Shown: positions 26,835 to 36,645, counted from the stretch's first letter. The stretch: 64,000 nt of DNA from Deltaproteobacteria bacterium (GCA_016937155.1 JAFGWM010000068.1:1-64000); one strand, 5' to 3'. Program-made: numbers and translations. The notes: generated by a model from the letters alone, not told the origin.

Positions 26835-27740
26835 ATGAAAGTAAACAGGGTTTTAAGCTGCACATTAATGTTATTGGTTGTTTCCTGTTTCACTGCTTCA
26901 GTGGAAGCAAAAATTTTCAGTACATCGCAAGTTAATATTCTTAAAAAAGAGCTTGGGGCAAAACCTGATATTTTACTGTTTGTTAATTTTAAGAAATCCC
27001 GTGGAAATAACTACTACAATACCGTAGCCCCAGGATTTTATGCAATGTTTCAAAAGGAAAGTTCTTCCAAGTGTTTCAGAAATATTCCCCATGCAAATTT
27101 CGATTATGGCCTTGTTGTTGGAAAACTGAAATCTTCTACTTCAAAGGAGAGCGTTTTAGCTGTGGCTCAGGGCAGTTTTAATTCTTCCACTCTGGCCAGT
27201 TGCCTTGCTTCTGAAAATAAAATGACATACACAACATTCAAGGGTGTATCGGCATACAGGAATAAATCCGGCAATGAAATTATTCTCGTTACAGGCCCGG
27301 ATACGATTATTCTCGGAAAAGGCTCATTTATAAAGAAAATTAATCCAAGAAAGAGTACCCTTGCCACAGGTTCTCTTGCTTCGTTTTCACCATCAAATCA
27401 CAATGCAGCGATGGAAGGATGGAAGTTTGAAAAAGGCTCTGATGTCAGTAAGGCTTTGGGATATATCGATCTGGGGATGAATATAACTGTCAAGGCAACG
27501 GTAACATTTCGGGATATTAAAAATCTGAGAAAGACAAAAAGGCAGATTGACCAAACCAGAAAAAGTGCGCTTTTTGCACAATTTCTTACGGGTCTGACAT
27601 ATACCACATCGTCCAACACCTTAAAAGTTGGTTATGTGATGAATTCAAAACAATTCAACGTGGTCTGGTCTCTTTTAAGTGCCAAAATGAATCTTCCTGC
27701 TAAAAAACCACATGTCACAGGACCTCGAATTATTCCTTAA
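26835..27740 (+). CDS. Secreted protein of unknown function (301 aa)
   Basis: GGAG lies 5 nt before the ATG. Residues 1-25 are a signal peptide (LSCTLMLLVVSCFTASVEA); cleavage after VEA is likely, although VVSC at 15-18 could also act as a lipobox. The mature protein alternates short beta strands and helices, is basic (KTKRQIDQTRKSA), and contains KPDILLFVNFKKSRGN near 40 and NEIILVTGPDTIILGKGSF near 150. These resemble periplasmic substrate-binding or DUF-type folds only loosely. No family was recognised. It precedes the PAP2 phosphatase by 35 bp and may share its transcript. Confidence 0.8.
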   Translation: MKVNRVLSCTLMLLVVSCFTASVEAKIFSTSQVNILKKELGAKPDILLFVNFKKSRGNNYYNTVAPGFYAMFQKESSSKCFRNIPHANFDYGLVVGKLKSSTSKESVLAVAQGSFNSSTLASCLASENKMTYTTFKGVSAYRNKSGNEIILVTGPDTIILGKGSFIKKINPRKSTLATGSLASFSPSNHNAAMEGWKFEKGSDVSKALGYIDLGMNITVKATVTFRDIKNLRKTKRQIDQTRKSALFAQFLTGLTYTTSSNTLKVGYVMNSKQFNVVWSLLSAKMNLPAKKPHVTGPRIIP

Positions 27741-27775
27741 AATTTTACTGATTAGAAATTACTGACTGGAAATCA

Positions 27776-28558
27776 ATGAAATATTTGCTTTTTTTAAGTG
27801 TGTTGTTTTTTACAGGGTATTCTTACGGCAGTGAGCCGGTATATGAAATAAATCCTGTAGTCGATGTTCCTGTGACGGTTGTTACAGGTCTTACCTCACT
27901 GGGACTTCACCTTTTCAGTGATTATACATCACCTGAACAATGCCGCTGGTGTTCGACTTTTTCTCCTGATGAAAAAGTCAGAAGTACCTTAAAATGGAAA
28001 GATACTGATATTTCGGCTGTTTCCAGTGATTTATTACTGAGCAGTCTTGTCACTGCCACATTTTCTCTGGGTATTTTTGAGAAATGGGGGGAGGGCTGGA
28101 AAAAGCAAATTTCTGATGCAATTCTCATTACTGAAATACTTGCAGTCAGTACACTTTTAAATGGAGTGACAAAGCGTGTTGTTGCCAGACAGCGTCCGTA
28201 TGTGAGAAATGAGGATGAATCAGGCTATGATGTGGATTACTATGTTTCATTTTATAGCGGTCATACCTCAACTGCTTTTGCAATGGCGACAGCAGCAACA
28301 ATGATTTATGGAGATAAATGGCTTCCTCAGGGTGTATTTGCCGGAATAGCTTTTTTTTCAGCTGCAACAGTTGGATATCTGAGAATTGCTGCTGACAGGC
28401 ATTATCTATCCGATGTCGTGACAGGAGCTGTAACAGGGGCTCTTACATCGTGGATAATTCTGAAGCTTCATAAGGGGAAAAAGGAAAAAAAATATTCTTT
28501 CTATTTTTCTCCACTTTCAGGTGGTGGAACTATTGGCGGAATATCCGGATATTTTTAG
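27776..28558 (+). CDS. PAP2-family membrane phosphatase
   Basis: 260 aa with a signal-like first helix and several membrane helices. All three PAP2 motifs are intact: K-x6-RP (KRVVARQRP), SGH (YSGHTS) and R-x5-H-x3-D (RIAADRHYLSD). PAP2 enzymes remove phosphate from lipids such as undecaprenyl pyrophosphate, phosphatidic acid or lipid A, acting at the periplasmic face. The exact substrate cannot be read from the sequence. It lies in the same direction as the secreted protein upstream. Confidence 0.9.
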   Translation: MKYLLFLSVLFFTGYSYGSEPVYEINPVVDVPVTVVTGLTSLGLHLFSDYTSPEQCRWCSTFSPDEKVRSTLKWKDTDISAVSSDLLLSSLVTATFSLGIFEKWGEGWKKQISDAILITEILAVSTLLNGVTKRVVARQRPYVRNEDESGYDVDYYVSFYSGHTSTAFAMATAATMIYGDKWLPQGVFAGIAFFSAATVGYLRIAADRHYLSDVVTGAVTGALTSWIILKLHKGKKEKKYSFYFSPLSGGGTIGGISGYF

Positions 28559-28710
28559 GTTTAATTTTCTCTGAAATTTATTGAAAAAAATTTCACAATA
28601 ACCCTTGACCCATTGATTCAACTGAGGCAGTTTATTTTCGTTGAGGGTTCGGACTGGCTTCCGATGTGTATTTGTTTTATACTGGTCTTTCAACCTCTGG
28701 AGGGACACTA

Positions 28711-30555
28711 ATGATCATTAATCACTCATCTCCAAAAAATATTCGAGAATACAGAGAAAGTTACAATTTATCTGTTACAGCCAGGGAGAAGTACTGGGCT
28801 GAAGAAAGTAAACTGATTAAATGGGAAAAAGCTTTTGAACGTGTACTGGAGGAGGATCTCTCAAAAGGAAGTTTCTCCTGGTTTAAGGGTGGCGAGATAA
28901 ATATCTGGAATAACCTGATCCGAACATGGCTGGACCATGGAAATGGTGATCACTGTGTTATTCACCATATTGATAAATCGGGAAATTTACGAAGTATCAC
29001 TATGGATGAATTTTCCAGAATGATCATTTTTTCAGTTGGCAGGTGGATGGGAGAACTTGATAATGGTTTCAGAGCAGTTGTTTTTATGGAAGACTGCGTT
29101 GAAAGCTATGTTATTGAGGCGGGAATTGCTGTTGGTGGTGGAGTAAGCGTTCCGGTAAGTTCCAGATTTCCGGTTTCATTTGTTGAAAAAATTATTGATG
29201 ATTCAGAACCTTCACTTGTGTTTGTAAACACATCAACGGAAAATTCAACTTATCTGAAATCCGTTCAGGAAATTGCCGAAAAGCATCCGTCAGTCGTGGT
29301 GGATATGGCCAACTCATCAGTGCTGCACAGTAAGGATGAAATAGATGGGTTTACCGGTCGCACCATTTCTGCCAGCCAGCCTCTTTTCCTCTTTTATAAT
29401 TCAAGTGGAAGTGAGAAACCCAAAGGCTATGTTTTTGAAGCAGCACCTTATCTTCTTCACAGTGCAGTATCAATGCGTGATATTTTTCATTTTCAAAGAC
29501 CATGGCAAATCAGCATCTGGGCAGGTTCATTGACAAGGGGAGTTGTTTCTCAGGCTTATGGTATCTGGGGGCCTCTCATGTGTCAGGATGCAGTTTTCAG
29601 TATTGATCCCCACTGTGCAGTTGACAGGGATATCCTGTATAAAATTGCATCAATAAAAGGTCCTGTGAGTATTCTGGGAAATCCTCAGACTCTTTTGAAA
29701 TTTGCTGATGAAGCTGGGGATGAAAAATTTAATAAACCGTTTGATATTATAGCCGGAGCAGGAGATATTTTCGGTCCCAGACAGGGGCGGACTATTGCAA
29801 GGAAGCTTACTGAAAAATCTGAAAATGTAATTAATCTGTGGATTCAAAGAAATACCGGAGTCAGTTTAATGAGCACTTTACCAGCTCAGGAATTGCAGAA
29901 ACCAGGCTCTATCGGTGTGGCTGCAAAAGGAATAATACCTGAAATCATTTCTGAAGTTGGTCATCCATGTCAGGTTAATGAGAGTGGTCAGATTGCTTTT
30001 AGTTGCAGCTGGCCTGCAATGGCAACCAGTATTTTTAATCAGCATGATCGTTTTTTAAATCTTCATTTCAGAAAAGTACCCGGATATCTGACCACAAATG
30101 ATGGTGGCAGAAAAGATCAGGATGGATTCTGGTATTTTATGAAGAGACTGGATGATGAGTTTAAAATAAACGATTTTTCTATTTCCACATCAGAACTGGA
30201 AAGTACTGTTGTTTCTCATAAACATGTTATGGAAGCAGCGGTTATCGGAGTTGAAGGCGCTGAGTCCGGAGATACAATAGTAATCTTTACTGTTCCTGAT
30301 GATACTGTTGAAACAAATGAGCAAAGAGAGCTTTTTACATCTGAACTTAAAATCTTTTTAAGAGAGAAAATAGGAGACTTTGCTTTGCCGTTCCAGATTT
30401 TCATTCTTGATGAACTGCCCAGAACCAGAACTGGAAAGGTTGTAAGACCTCTTCTTCACAGGATTGCGGGAAATGATTTGAGTTCCACGGATGATCTGTC
30501 TCATTTGTCAAATCCTGATTCTGTCAGGAATCTTCTTCCAAATGGAGGTAAATAG
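28711..30555 (+). CDS. Degenerate acetyl-CoA-synthetase-like protein
   Basis: 614 aa from the ATG at 28711, with GGAGG 7 nt upstream. The architecture is that of acetyl-CoA synthetase: a large N-domain, then a C-domain from about 490. Core motifs are damaged. The phosphate loop reads YNSSGSEKPKG instead of YTSGSTGKPKG. The WWQTETG region reads LWIQRNTG, losing the Thr-Glu pair. The TGD motif reads TND, and the hinge GRxDD reads KRLDD. The C-domain Lys576 in PRTRTGK, the residue acetylated to control true Acs, is kept. Adenylation activity is doubtful; it may be a regulator, partner subunit or enzyme with an altered substrate. It opens a four-gene cluster. Confidence 0.8.
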   Translation: MIINHSSPKNIREYRESYNLSVTAREKYWAEESKLIKWEKAFERVLEEDLSKGSFSWFKGGEINIWNNLIRTWLDHGNGDHCVIHHIDKSGNLRSITMDEFSRMIIFSVGRWMGELDNGFRAVVFMEDCVESYVIEAGIAVGGGVSVPVSSRFPVSFVEKIIDDSEPSLVFVNTSTENSTYLKSVQEIAEKHPSVVVDMANSSVLHSKDEIDGFTGRTISASQPLFLFYNSSGSEKPKGYVFEAAPYLLHSAVSMRDIFHFQRPWQISIWAGSLTRGVVSQAYGIWGPLMCQDAVFSIDPHCAVDRDILYKIASIKGPVSILGNPQTLLKFADEAGDEKFNKPFDIIAGAGDIFGPRQGRTIARKLTEKSENVINLWIQRNTGVSLMSTLPAQELQKPGSIGVAAKGIIPEIISEVGHPCQVNESGQIAFSCSWPAMATSIFNQHDRFLNLHFRKVPGYLTTNDGGRKDQDGFWYFMKRLDDEFKINDFSISTSELESTVVSHKHVMEAAVIGVEGAESGDTIVIFTVPDDTVETNEQRELFTSELKIFLREKIGDFALPFQIFILDELPRTRTGKVVRPLLHRIAGNDLSSTDDLSHLSNPDSVRNLLPNGGK

Positions 30556-30557
30556 CC

Positions 30558-30869
30558 ATGAATCTTCAGATGATTACATCACAAATTGAAACTATTCTTT
30601 CTGTAAATGAAAAAGTTGCCGAAAATGCAGTTATTATTTCTGATGGAGGTCAGACAAGTGCTGATTTAGTAGTGTTCCTAGTACCATCAGTCTCAACTGA
30701 TGAATCGGTTTTAAAAAAAGAAATTGTTGAGTTTATCCTTGATAAAACCGGAGAGGAAATTTCTCCTTCCAGAATTTTTATTGTGGAGGAAATCCCCAGA
30801 ACGGGTACTGGAAAACTTTTCAGGAGAGTCCTTCACCAGATGATGGCATCCAAAGATGAGGAAAACTAA
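30558..30869 (+). CDS. Stand-alone acyl-CoA-synthetase C-terminal domain
   Basis: 103 aa. The whole protein aligns with the C-terminal domain of the neighbouring synthetase-like protein: IETILSVNEKVAENAVI at the start and RIFIVEEIPRTGTGKLFRRV at the end. Lys86 in RTGTGK occupies the position of the catalytic, acetylatable lysine. There is no adenylation N-domain, so it cannot be an enzyme alone. It could complete the degenerate neighbour in trans, or act as a decoy or reporter for lysine acetylation. It has GGAGG at 9-nt spacing and starts two bases after the previous stop. The homology is clear by eye; the role is inference. Confidence 0.85.
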   Translation: MNLQMITSQIETILSVNEKVAENAVIISDGGQTSADLVVFLVPSVSTDESVLKKEIVEFILDKTGEEISPSRIFIVEEIPRTGTGKLFRRVLHQMMASKDEEN

Positions 30870-30892
30870 TCTGAAAGGGCTGGTTCTTTTTT

Positions 30893-33331
30893 ATGAATAA
30901 TATTCGTGAGTTTTTGGATACTGTTTCAGAAGCAGGAAAATACAGGATAATTTTAGGTTCCCTCAGTCGAAATATTAAAGAGTCCGGAGATGGAATAGTT
31001 GAAGAGTTCAGGACACTTTTAAGTGAAGCTAATGGACCTGAGGATATAGAACAGATACGCAATAAAATGATTGCTGCTATTTCAGCTCTCAATCAGGTCA
31101 AGGGTGAACGTTTTGCTAATATCGTACTGGGTCGACTTATTTCATGGCTTATAGAAATTGAACGGGATTATTCGGGAAACACAAAAATCATGACAAGACT
31201 TCTGGGTGATTCGTTATCCAGAAAAGCATCGATGGATGCGTGGAATATTCTGGTGATAAATCCTGGAAGTACCTCCACAAAGGTTGCCTGGTTCAGGGGA
31301 ATTTACAAGATGGATGAAAGTGAAGTTCATCTCGATGTTGATACCCCAGACAGTGTTGACAACCGTGCTGCACAAATCGTAGACTGGCTCAATACCAGAG
31401 GTGTTTCTCCTTCTGATCTGAGAGGAATAGCATGTCGCGGTGGTTTTATGCATCCGGTTCCTTCGGGAACCTATAAAATATGCGGGGAAATGATTCACGA
31501 TCTCGAAAATCCCAGAATTAACCATGCCAGCAACATGGCGGTTTTTATCGGTATGAAAATTGCGGCAGATGCCGGGCCTGAACATGATATTTTAATAACA
31601 ATCAGCGACCCTGTGGTTACAGATGAAATTGAACTGGTGGAAAGAATTACAGGACTTTCCAAGATAAGGCTGGATGGAACAGGTGCACATTATCTCAATC
31701 ATAGAGCTGTACAGGCAATATTGTCGAGTGTAACCGGTGTGCAGCCTCAGTTGTTAAGCAGTATAACTGCACATGTAGGTGGTGGAACAAGTATCGCACT
31801 TCATCGGGGTGGAGCAGTAACAAGCGTTGTCGACGCATTTTCGGGAGTTCCCAGTGCAAACAGATGTGGAAAACTTGATCTTCCGAGGCTTTTAGATGCC
31901 CTAAAGCATGATTATATAACCACAAAGGAACTTGAGAGTGCTGTTTTTAAGACAGGTGGGCTTTTATCGCTGGCGGGGACTAATGATTTCAGGGCACTCG
32001 AAGGTTTTGGAGTGAAAGGTGCCACATCCGAACAGCAGCAAAAAATTGAAGTTCTTTTCAAATTTTACGCCCGTCAGATTACCTCTTCAATGTTTAAACT
32101 TGAAGCTGATGGAAGAGAAGTGGAATTCAGTGCTCTCAGTGGAGGACTGGCCAGAAGTGAAAAAATGGTCGCTGCCATCAGGAATAACATAAACGGGAGA
32201 TGGCCTCTTGTTATAATTCCTGGAAGTGTAGAGCATGAATCACTGGCAAGTGGGCTTATCAGAGGGATCTATGAGCCGGTGAGTTTAAAAAATTACGGTG
32301 TTGAAAAGCACCTTCATGCTGAAAGAAGGAAAGCTGAGGATAATCTGCTGGATACTCAACTTTTCCAGCGTAATATTTTCTATCGTAAATCCGGAAGTAT
32401 GATTACTTCACTGGATGAATTGATTGATGACACCCTGATTACGGTTAAGGATAATTACCTTCCGACTGTTGCAATTGTTGGTGCTGATAACGAAGAAGCT
32501 ATTTTAGCGGCAAAACGGGCTAATGAGGAAGGGCAGTTTAAAATTGCCCGGTTCTGTCTTATTGGAGATTACAGTGCCATAAATAAAATTGCATATGAGT
32601 ATGATCTTGTAATTGATAATAAAAATTACATCATTGAAGATGCTGAAGATAGTATCGCAAGAGGGATTGAACTTTTAGACGAGGGAAAAGTTGATATCCT
32701 GATGAAGGGCTCCTTTAAAACTGAAGAAATTCTGAGGGGCGTTTTTAAATACTTGAAATCAAGTGGAAAACTGAAGAGTGGTCAATTGATTTCTCACAGT
32801 GTTGTTATGGATATTCCCAGAAGAAATAAACTTCTCATTATTTCTGATGCAGCGGTAAATACATATCCGGATCTTGAAAAAAGAGTTCAGATTCTTGAAA
32901 ATACACTTAAAATCGCGAAAATACTTAATGTTAAAAAACCCAAAGTTGCGATTATAAGTGCAATTGAGAGTGTTAATAAAAGTATCGAGAGTTCCATTGA
33001 GGCAAAACAGATCGCAGATCGTTTTGCAGATCGTGATGACTGTGTTGTTGAAGGTCCCCTGTCATTTGATGTTGCTATGGACAGTGGTTGTGCTCTGGAG
33101 AAAAAATATGCAGGTGAAATAAAGGGAACAGCTGACATTCTTATTATGCCTGATATTGATGCCGGTAATGTTTTATATAAAACTCTAACAACACAGTCCG
33201 GTGCAGTTTGTGCCGGTATTATTCTATGCGGTGATATGCCTCTTATTCTTACATCACGAGGGGATAGCGCCCGCAGTAAACTTGCCTCCATCGGCCTGAG
33301 TGTTAATGCATTCTTCAGATTACCAAAATAA
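30893..33331 (+). CDS. Fused butyrate/acetate kinase and phosphate acyltransferase
   Basis: 812 aa. Residues 1-112 are helical with no recognised family. Residues about 115-475 are an acetokinase-family kinase of butyrate-kinase type (ILVINPGSTSTKVAWF, then RLDGTGAHYLNHRA and AHVGGGTSIALH). Residues about 520-812 are a phosphate acetyl/butyryltransferase (PTVAIVGADNEEAILAA, DILMKGSFKTEEILRGV, DILIMPDIDAGNVLYKTL). Together they would carry acyl-CoA to acyl phosphate and then to acid with ATP formation, or the reverse. These activities normally come from separate ptb and buk genes. A fused protein could channel the labile acyl phosphate. Acyl chain length cannot be read; the kinase half favours butyrate-like acids. 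Confidence 0.9.
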   Translation: MNNIREFLDTVSEAGKYRIILGSLSRNIKESGDGIVEEFRTLLSEANGPEDIEQIRNKMIAAISALNQVKGERFANIVLGRLISWLIEIERDYSGNTKIMTRLLGDSLSRKASMDAWNILVINPGSTSTKVAWFRGIYKMDESEVHLDVDTPDSVDNRAAQIVDWLNTRGVSPSDLRGIACRGGFMHPVPSGTYKICGEMIHDLENPRINHASNMAVFIGMKIAADAGPEHDILITISDPVVTDEIELVERITGLSKIRLDGTGAHYLNHRAVQAILSSVTGVQPQLLSSITAHVGGGTSIALHRGGAVTSVVDAFSGVPSANRCGKLDLPRLLDALKHDYITTKELESAVFKTGGLLSLAGTNDFRALEGFGVKGATSEQQQKIEVLFKFYARQITSSMFKLEADGREVEFSALSGGLARSEKMVAAIRNNINGRWPLVIIPGSVEHESLASGLIRGIYEPVSLKNYGVEKHLHAERRKAEDNLLDTQLFQRNIFYRKSGSMITSLDELIDDTLITVKDNYLPTVAIVGADNEEAILAAKRANEEGQFKIARFCLIGDYSAINKIAYEYDLVIDNKNYIIEDAEDSIARGIELLDEGKVDILMKGSFKTEEILRGVFKYLKSSGKLKSGQLISHSVVMDIPRRNKLLIISDAAVNTYPDLEKRVQILENTLKIAKILNVKKPKVAIISAIESVNKSIESSIEAKQIADRFADRDDCVVEGPLSFDVAMDSGCALEKKYAGEIKGTADILIMPDIDAGNVLYKTLTTQSGAVCAGIILCGDMPLILTSRGDSARSKLASIGLSVNAFFRLPK

Positions 33332-33415
33332 TGCCGAAGTATCTGGGGGAATGATTTTCCAGTACAAATCAGTGGTGGAAGAATAAGTGAACTATTTGCT
33401 GTACAGGTGAAAAAT

Positions 33416-35311
33416 ATGGATATGAAATGGAATATACCGAGGCTTAAGGAGATTTATGAAACCAGAATCACCAGTGTTGAAGAGGCTTTCAAACACGTAA
33501 GGCCCGGTAATAAAGTTTTTATTGGAAGTGCAGCCAGTGCACCTCAGTATCTCGTTTCCCGTATGGTTGATTTTCCCTTGAATTTTGCAGACACGGAAAT
33601 TCTTCAGATGGTTAGTATCGAGGAAACTCCCTATACTGACGGACTTCACAGAGATATGTTTCGTCTTAATACATTTTTTATAGGACGGGCAGCCCGTGAG
33701 ACTGTTGCCAGAGGACATGCAGATTATACCCCTGTTTTTATGTCGGAAATTCCAAGGCTGATGCACACTGGTTCAATACCACTGGATATAGCTCTGGTAC
33801 AGGTTACTCCACCGGATGCCTATGGAAACTGTTCTTTAGGTGTCAGTGTTGAAACCACTCTTGAAGCAATCAAGCAGGCTGCATTTGTTATTGCTCAGGT
33901 GAATTCACATATGCCCCGCACTTTTGGCAATTCTCTTGTGAGTGTCAGTGAACTGGATGCAATCATTATTCATGATGAATCTCTGATTGAATTTTCTGAG
34001 GGTGATTCAGATGATGTTGCTGAGAGAATCGGATTTTATATCTCAAGACTTATTCCAAACGGAAGTACTATTCAGGCAGGAATAGGCAGTATTCCCAATG
34101 CTGTTCTCAGGCATTTAAAGGATAAAAGAAATCTGGGAATTCATACGGAAATGTTTTCAGATGGTCTTATTGAACTCTATGAATCAGGGGCAATTACAAA
34201 TCATTATAAAAAATTTCATCCTGGAAAAATTACTGCTGCATTCTGCCTCGGCAGTAAAAAACTCTATGATATGGTTAACAATAATCCCATTTTTGAGTTT
34301 TATCCAACGGATTACCTTAGTGATCCCCGCAATATTAGTTTGAATGAGAATATGTGTGCAATAAATGCCGCTCTTGAAGTTGATGTCACCGGGCAGGTAT
34401 GTGCTGATTCGATAGGCTCACAATTTTTCAGTGGAATCGGAGGACAGGCTGATTTTATCAGAGGCGCTTCTCTGGCAAAAAACGGCAGACCCATTATTGC
34501 ACTGCCATCAACAGCCAAAAATGGTGAAGTCAGCAGAATTGTACCTATTCTCAAAACCGGTGCTGGAGTTGTGACAACAAGAGGCGATGTTCACTACGTG
34601 GTAACGGAATATGGAATCGCATACCTTCACGGAAAAAATATTCGTGACAGGGTTATGGCACTTATCAATATTGCTCATCCCCGATTCAGAAAATGGCTCA
34701 TGGAAGAAGCTAAAAAACTCAATTATATTTATCAGGATCAGGCTCTTCCAAGGGATGGAACCATCTACCCTGAGCACTACAGATGGGATTACACTAGCAG
34801 TAAGGGTACAGAGATACACTTCAGACCTATCAGGATGGTTGATGAGGAGAAATTAAGAAGGTTTTTCTACGGTCTGAGGGAAGAGGATGTCTATTACAGG
34901 TTTATGGGATTTGTCAGAACTCTGAATCACAGTGCAGCTCAGCCTCTTGTGGTAATGGATTATGAAGAAAAGTTCGCTCTTGTGGGATATACAGGTGAGG
35001 AACCGGATGATGAGATAATCGCTGTAGGCCGCTGGTTCCTTGACAGACCAACAAACCGGGCTGAGGTGGCATTTACAATTCTTCCAGACTGGCAGGGGCA
35101 AGGTATAGGAACTCATCTGCTGGATAAACTGGTTGAACTCGCAAGAGAAAAGGGAATCAGGGGTTTTACTGCGGAAGTTTTAGCTGAAAACCGAAAAATG
35201 CTGAATGTATTTTACAGAAGTGGGTTCAGTGTTAAAAGTACTCTGGAATACGGAGTTTACTCACTCAAATTTGATTTTCACACAAAGAGTGAATTCAATT
35301 CAGGATATTAA
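33416..35311 (+). CDS. Acetyl-CoA hydrolase/CoA-transferase fused to GNAT acetyltransferase
   Basis: 631 aa. Residues 1-440 are a class I acetyl-CoA hydrolase/transferase with the sequence ITSVEEAFKHVRPGNKVFIG near the start and active-site Glu245 in GIHTEMFSDG. Residues about 466-631 are a GNAT domain (IHFRPIRMVDEEKLRRFFYG, acetyl-CoA loop LPDWQGQGIGTHLL). This fusion is known in bacteria as a bifunctional family. The first half exchanges or hydrolyses acyl-CoA; the second acetylates an amine, plausibly lysine. The ATG at 33416 follows AGGTGA; a GTG at 33407 is possible. It ends the acyl-CoA cluster, whose upstream members carry the type of lysine that GNAT enzymes modify. Confidence 0.9.
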   Translation: MDMKWNIPRLKEIYETRITSVEEAFKHVRPGNKVFIGSAASAPQYLVSRMVDFPLNFADTEILQMVSIEETPYTDGLHRDMFRLNTFFIGRAARETVARGHADYTPVFMSEIPRLMHTGSIPLDIALVQVTPPDAYGNCSLGVSVETTLEAIKQAAFVIAQVNSHMPRTFGNSLVSVSELDAIIIHDESLIEFSEGDSDDVAERIGFYISRLIPNGSTIQAGIGSIPNAVLRHLKDKRNLGIHTEMFSDGLIELYESGAITNHYKKFHPGKITAAFCLGSKKLYDMVNNNPIFEFYPTDYLSDPRNISLNENMCAINAALEVDVTGQVCADSIGSQFFSGIGGQADFIRGASLAKNGRPIIALPSTAKNGEVSRIVPILKTGAGVVTTRGDVHYVVTEYGIAYLHGKNIRDRVMALINIAHPRFRKWLMEEAKKLNYIYQDQALPRDGTIYPEHYRWDYTSSKGTEIHFRPIRMVDEEKLRRFFYGLREEDVYYRFMGFVRTLNHSAAQPLVVMDYEEKFALVGYTGEEPDDEIIAVGRWFLDRPTNRAEVAFTILPDWQGQGIGTHLLDKLVELAREKGIRGFTAEVLAENRKMLNVFYRSGFSVKSTLEYGVYSLKFDFHTKSEFNSGY

Positions 35312-35325
35312 TTCAGGAAACTATT

Positions 35326-36645
35326 TCAGTTTATAAAATCATCATCTTCCCACGGATTTGAAGGGTATGGCGTTCTTTGTGAGTTTTGACGACGGTTTCG
35401 AATGGATGGGACAGGTGTTCCCCAGTAATTTTTTCTGTCATCAACATTTTCAGACAGTGTTGCTTTAACCACAAAAATTTTTCCTTTTCTGGAAACTTTC
35501 ATTTCCACCGGTTTTTTTACCGGATACATGGCAACCATATTTTTGAGTTTACCGCTGTTTTTAACTGATTTACCATCAAAGGATATAATAACATCACCTG
35601 GAAGCAGTCCGGCTTTTCTAGCTGGAGTATCCGGGCCCACCTCAACAACCAGTGCACCCTGTGAAGAATTACCACGTGATGACAAGCCTTCATCAGCATC
35701 CTTAATAACAACCCCAAGATAAGATCTTGTGAAGTGTCCATTTTTAACAAGATGCTTCATTATTTTCCCAGCCATTTCAGAGGGTATTGCAAAACCTATT
35801 CCCTGATAACCTCCGGTCTTGGACAAAATTGCCGTGTTTATTCCAATGAGTTCACCCTTCAGATTGATCAGAGCTCCACCACTGTTTCCCGGATTTATTG
35901 CAGCATCAGTCTGGATGAAGTCTTCATATTCCACGATTCCAATATTTGCTCTTCCCTTTGCACTTATGATTCCCATTGTCACACTACCTCCCAGACCGAA
36001 GGGGTTTCCAATGGCAAGTACAACTTCTCCAAGTCTCATGGATGCACTTTCACCTATGGGAAGTGGAGAAAGATCATTAGGAGGGGATTGAAGTTTTATC
36101 ACAGCAACATCAGTTCTCGGATCATTTCCTACAATTTTAGCCCTGAATTTTCTGCCGTCATGGAGTTTTACAAAAATTATTTGAGAGTTGGCAACAACGT
36201 GATTATTGGTGAGGATAATTCCATCTCTGCTTACAATAACGCCGCTGCCTAGACTTGAGCTTCCCCTCCTTCTGTAACGGGGGTTACGTCCATATCCTCT
36301 CAGCCTCGAAGTCTGGTAGATACTGCCTTTTTCAGCGCTAATATTAACCACACTTTTCACAGTTTTTTCAGCTGTTTCAGAAATGATTCCTGAATTTACA
36401 GGAATAGGCATGTGTTTGGGTGTGATGCTGACTTTTGTTCCAGCTGATTTAGTATTTGTTACTACAGGAATTTGTTTTTTATCCGGAACGGTTTTCTTTT
36501 CAGAACCATCAGGAGTATTTCCGGTAAAGTGTTTTTGGATATTGTGTTTTTCATCAGATGATGATTTGTCTTTGGCTTTTGTTGAAGAATCACAGGAAGT
36601 TGCTGCAATTAACAGAACGAATACAGGTATTACTGAATATTTCAT
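35326..36645 (-). CDS. HtrA/DegP-type serine protease lipoprotein
   Basis: 439 aa from the ATG at 36645, with GGAGG 5 nt upstream. The signal peptide ends in the lipobox ATSC, with Cys18 lipidated and Asp at +2. A charged, disordered linker (about 20-85) and an Arg-rich loop (YGRNPRYRRRGSS) precede the protease domain. The triad is His149 in TNNHVV, Asp179 in PRTDVAVI and Ser255 in GNSGG. One PDZ domain follows (about 315-400). It should degrade or refold damaged envelope proteins. If the E. coli Lol rule applies, Asp+2 would keep it in the inner membrane. A weak TTTACT-N18-TATAAA promoter sits at 36691-36720 (minus strand). Confidence 0.93.
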   Translation of the reverse strand: MKYSVIPVFVLLIAATSCDSSTKAKDKSSSDEKHNIQKHFTGNTPDGSEKKTVPDKKQIPVVTNTKSAGTKVSITPKHMPIPVNSGIISETAEKTVKSVVNISAEKGSIYQTSRLRGYGRNPRYRRRGSSSLGSGVIVSRDGIILTNNHVVANSQIIFVKLHDGRKFRAKIVGNDPRTDVAVIKLQSPPNDLSPLPIGESASMRLGEVVLAIGNPFGLGGSVTMGIISAKGRANIGIVEYEDFIQTDAAINPGNSGGALINLKGELIGINTAILSKTGGYQGIGFAIPSEMAGKIMKHLVKNGHFTRSYLGVVIKDADEGLSSRGNSSQGALVVEVGPDTPARKAGLLPGDVIISFDGKSVKNSGKLKNMVAMYPVKKPVEMKVSRKGKIFVVKATLSENVDDRKNYWGTPVPSIRNRRQNSQRTPYPSNPWEDDDFIN

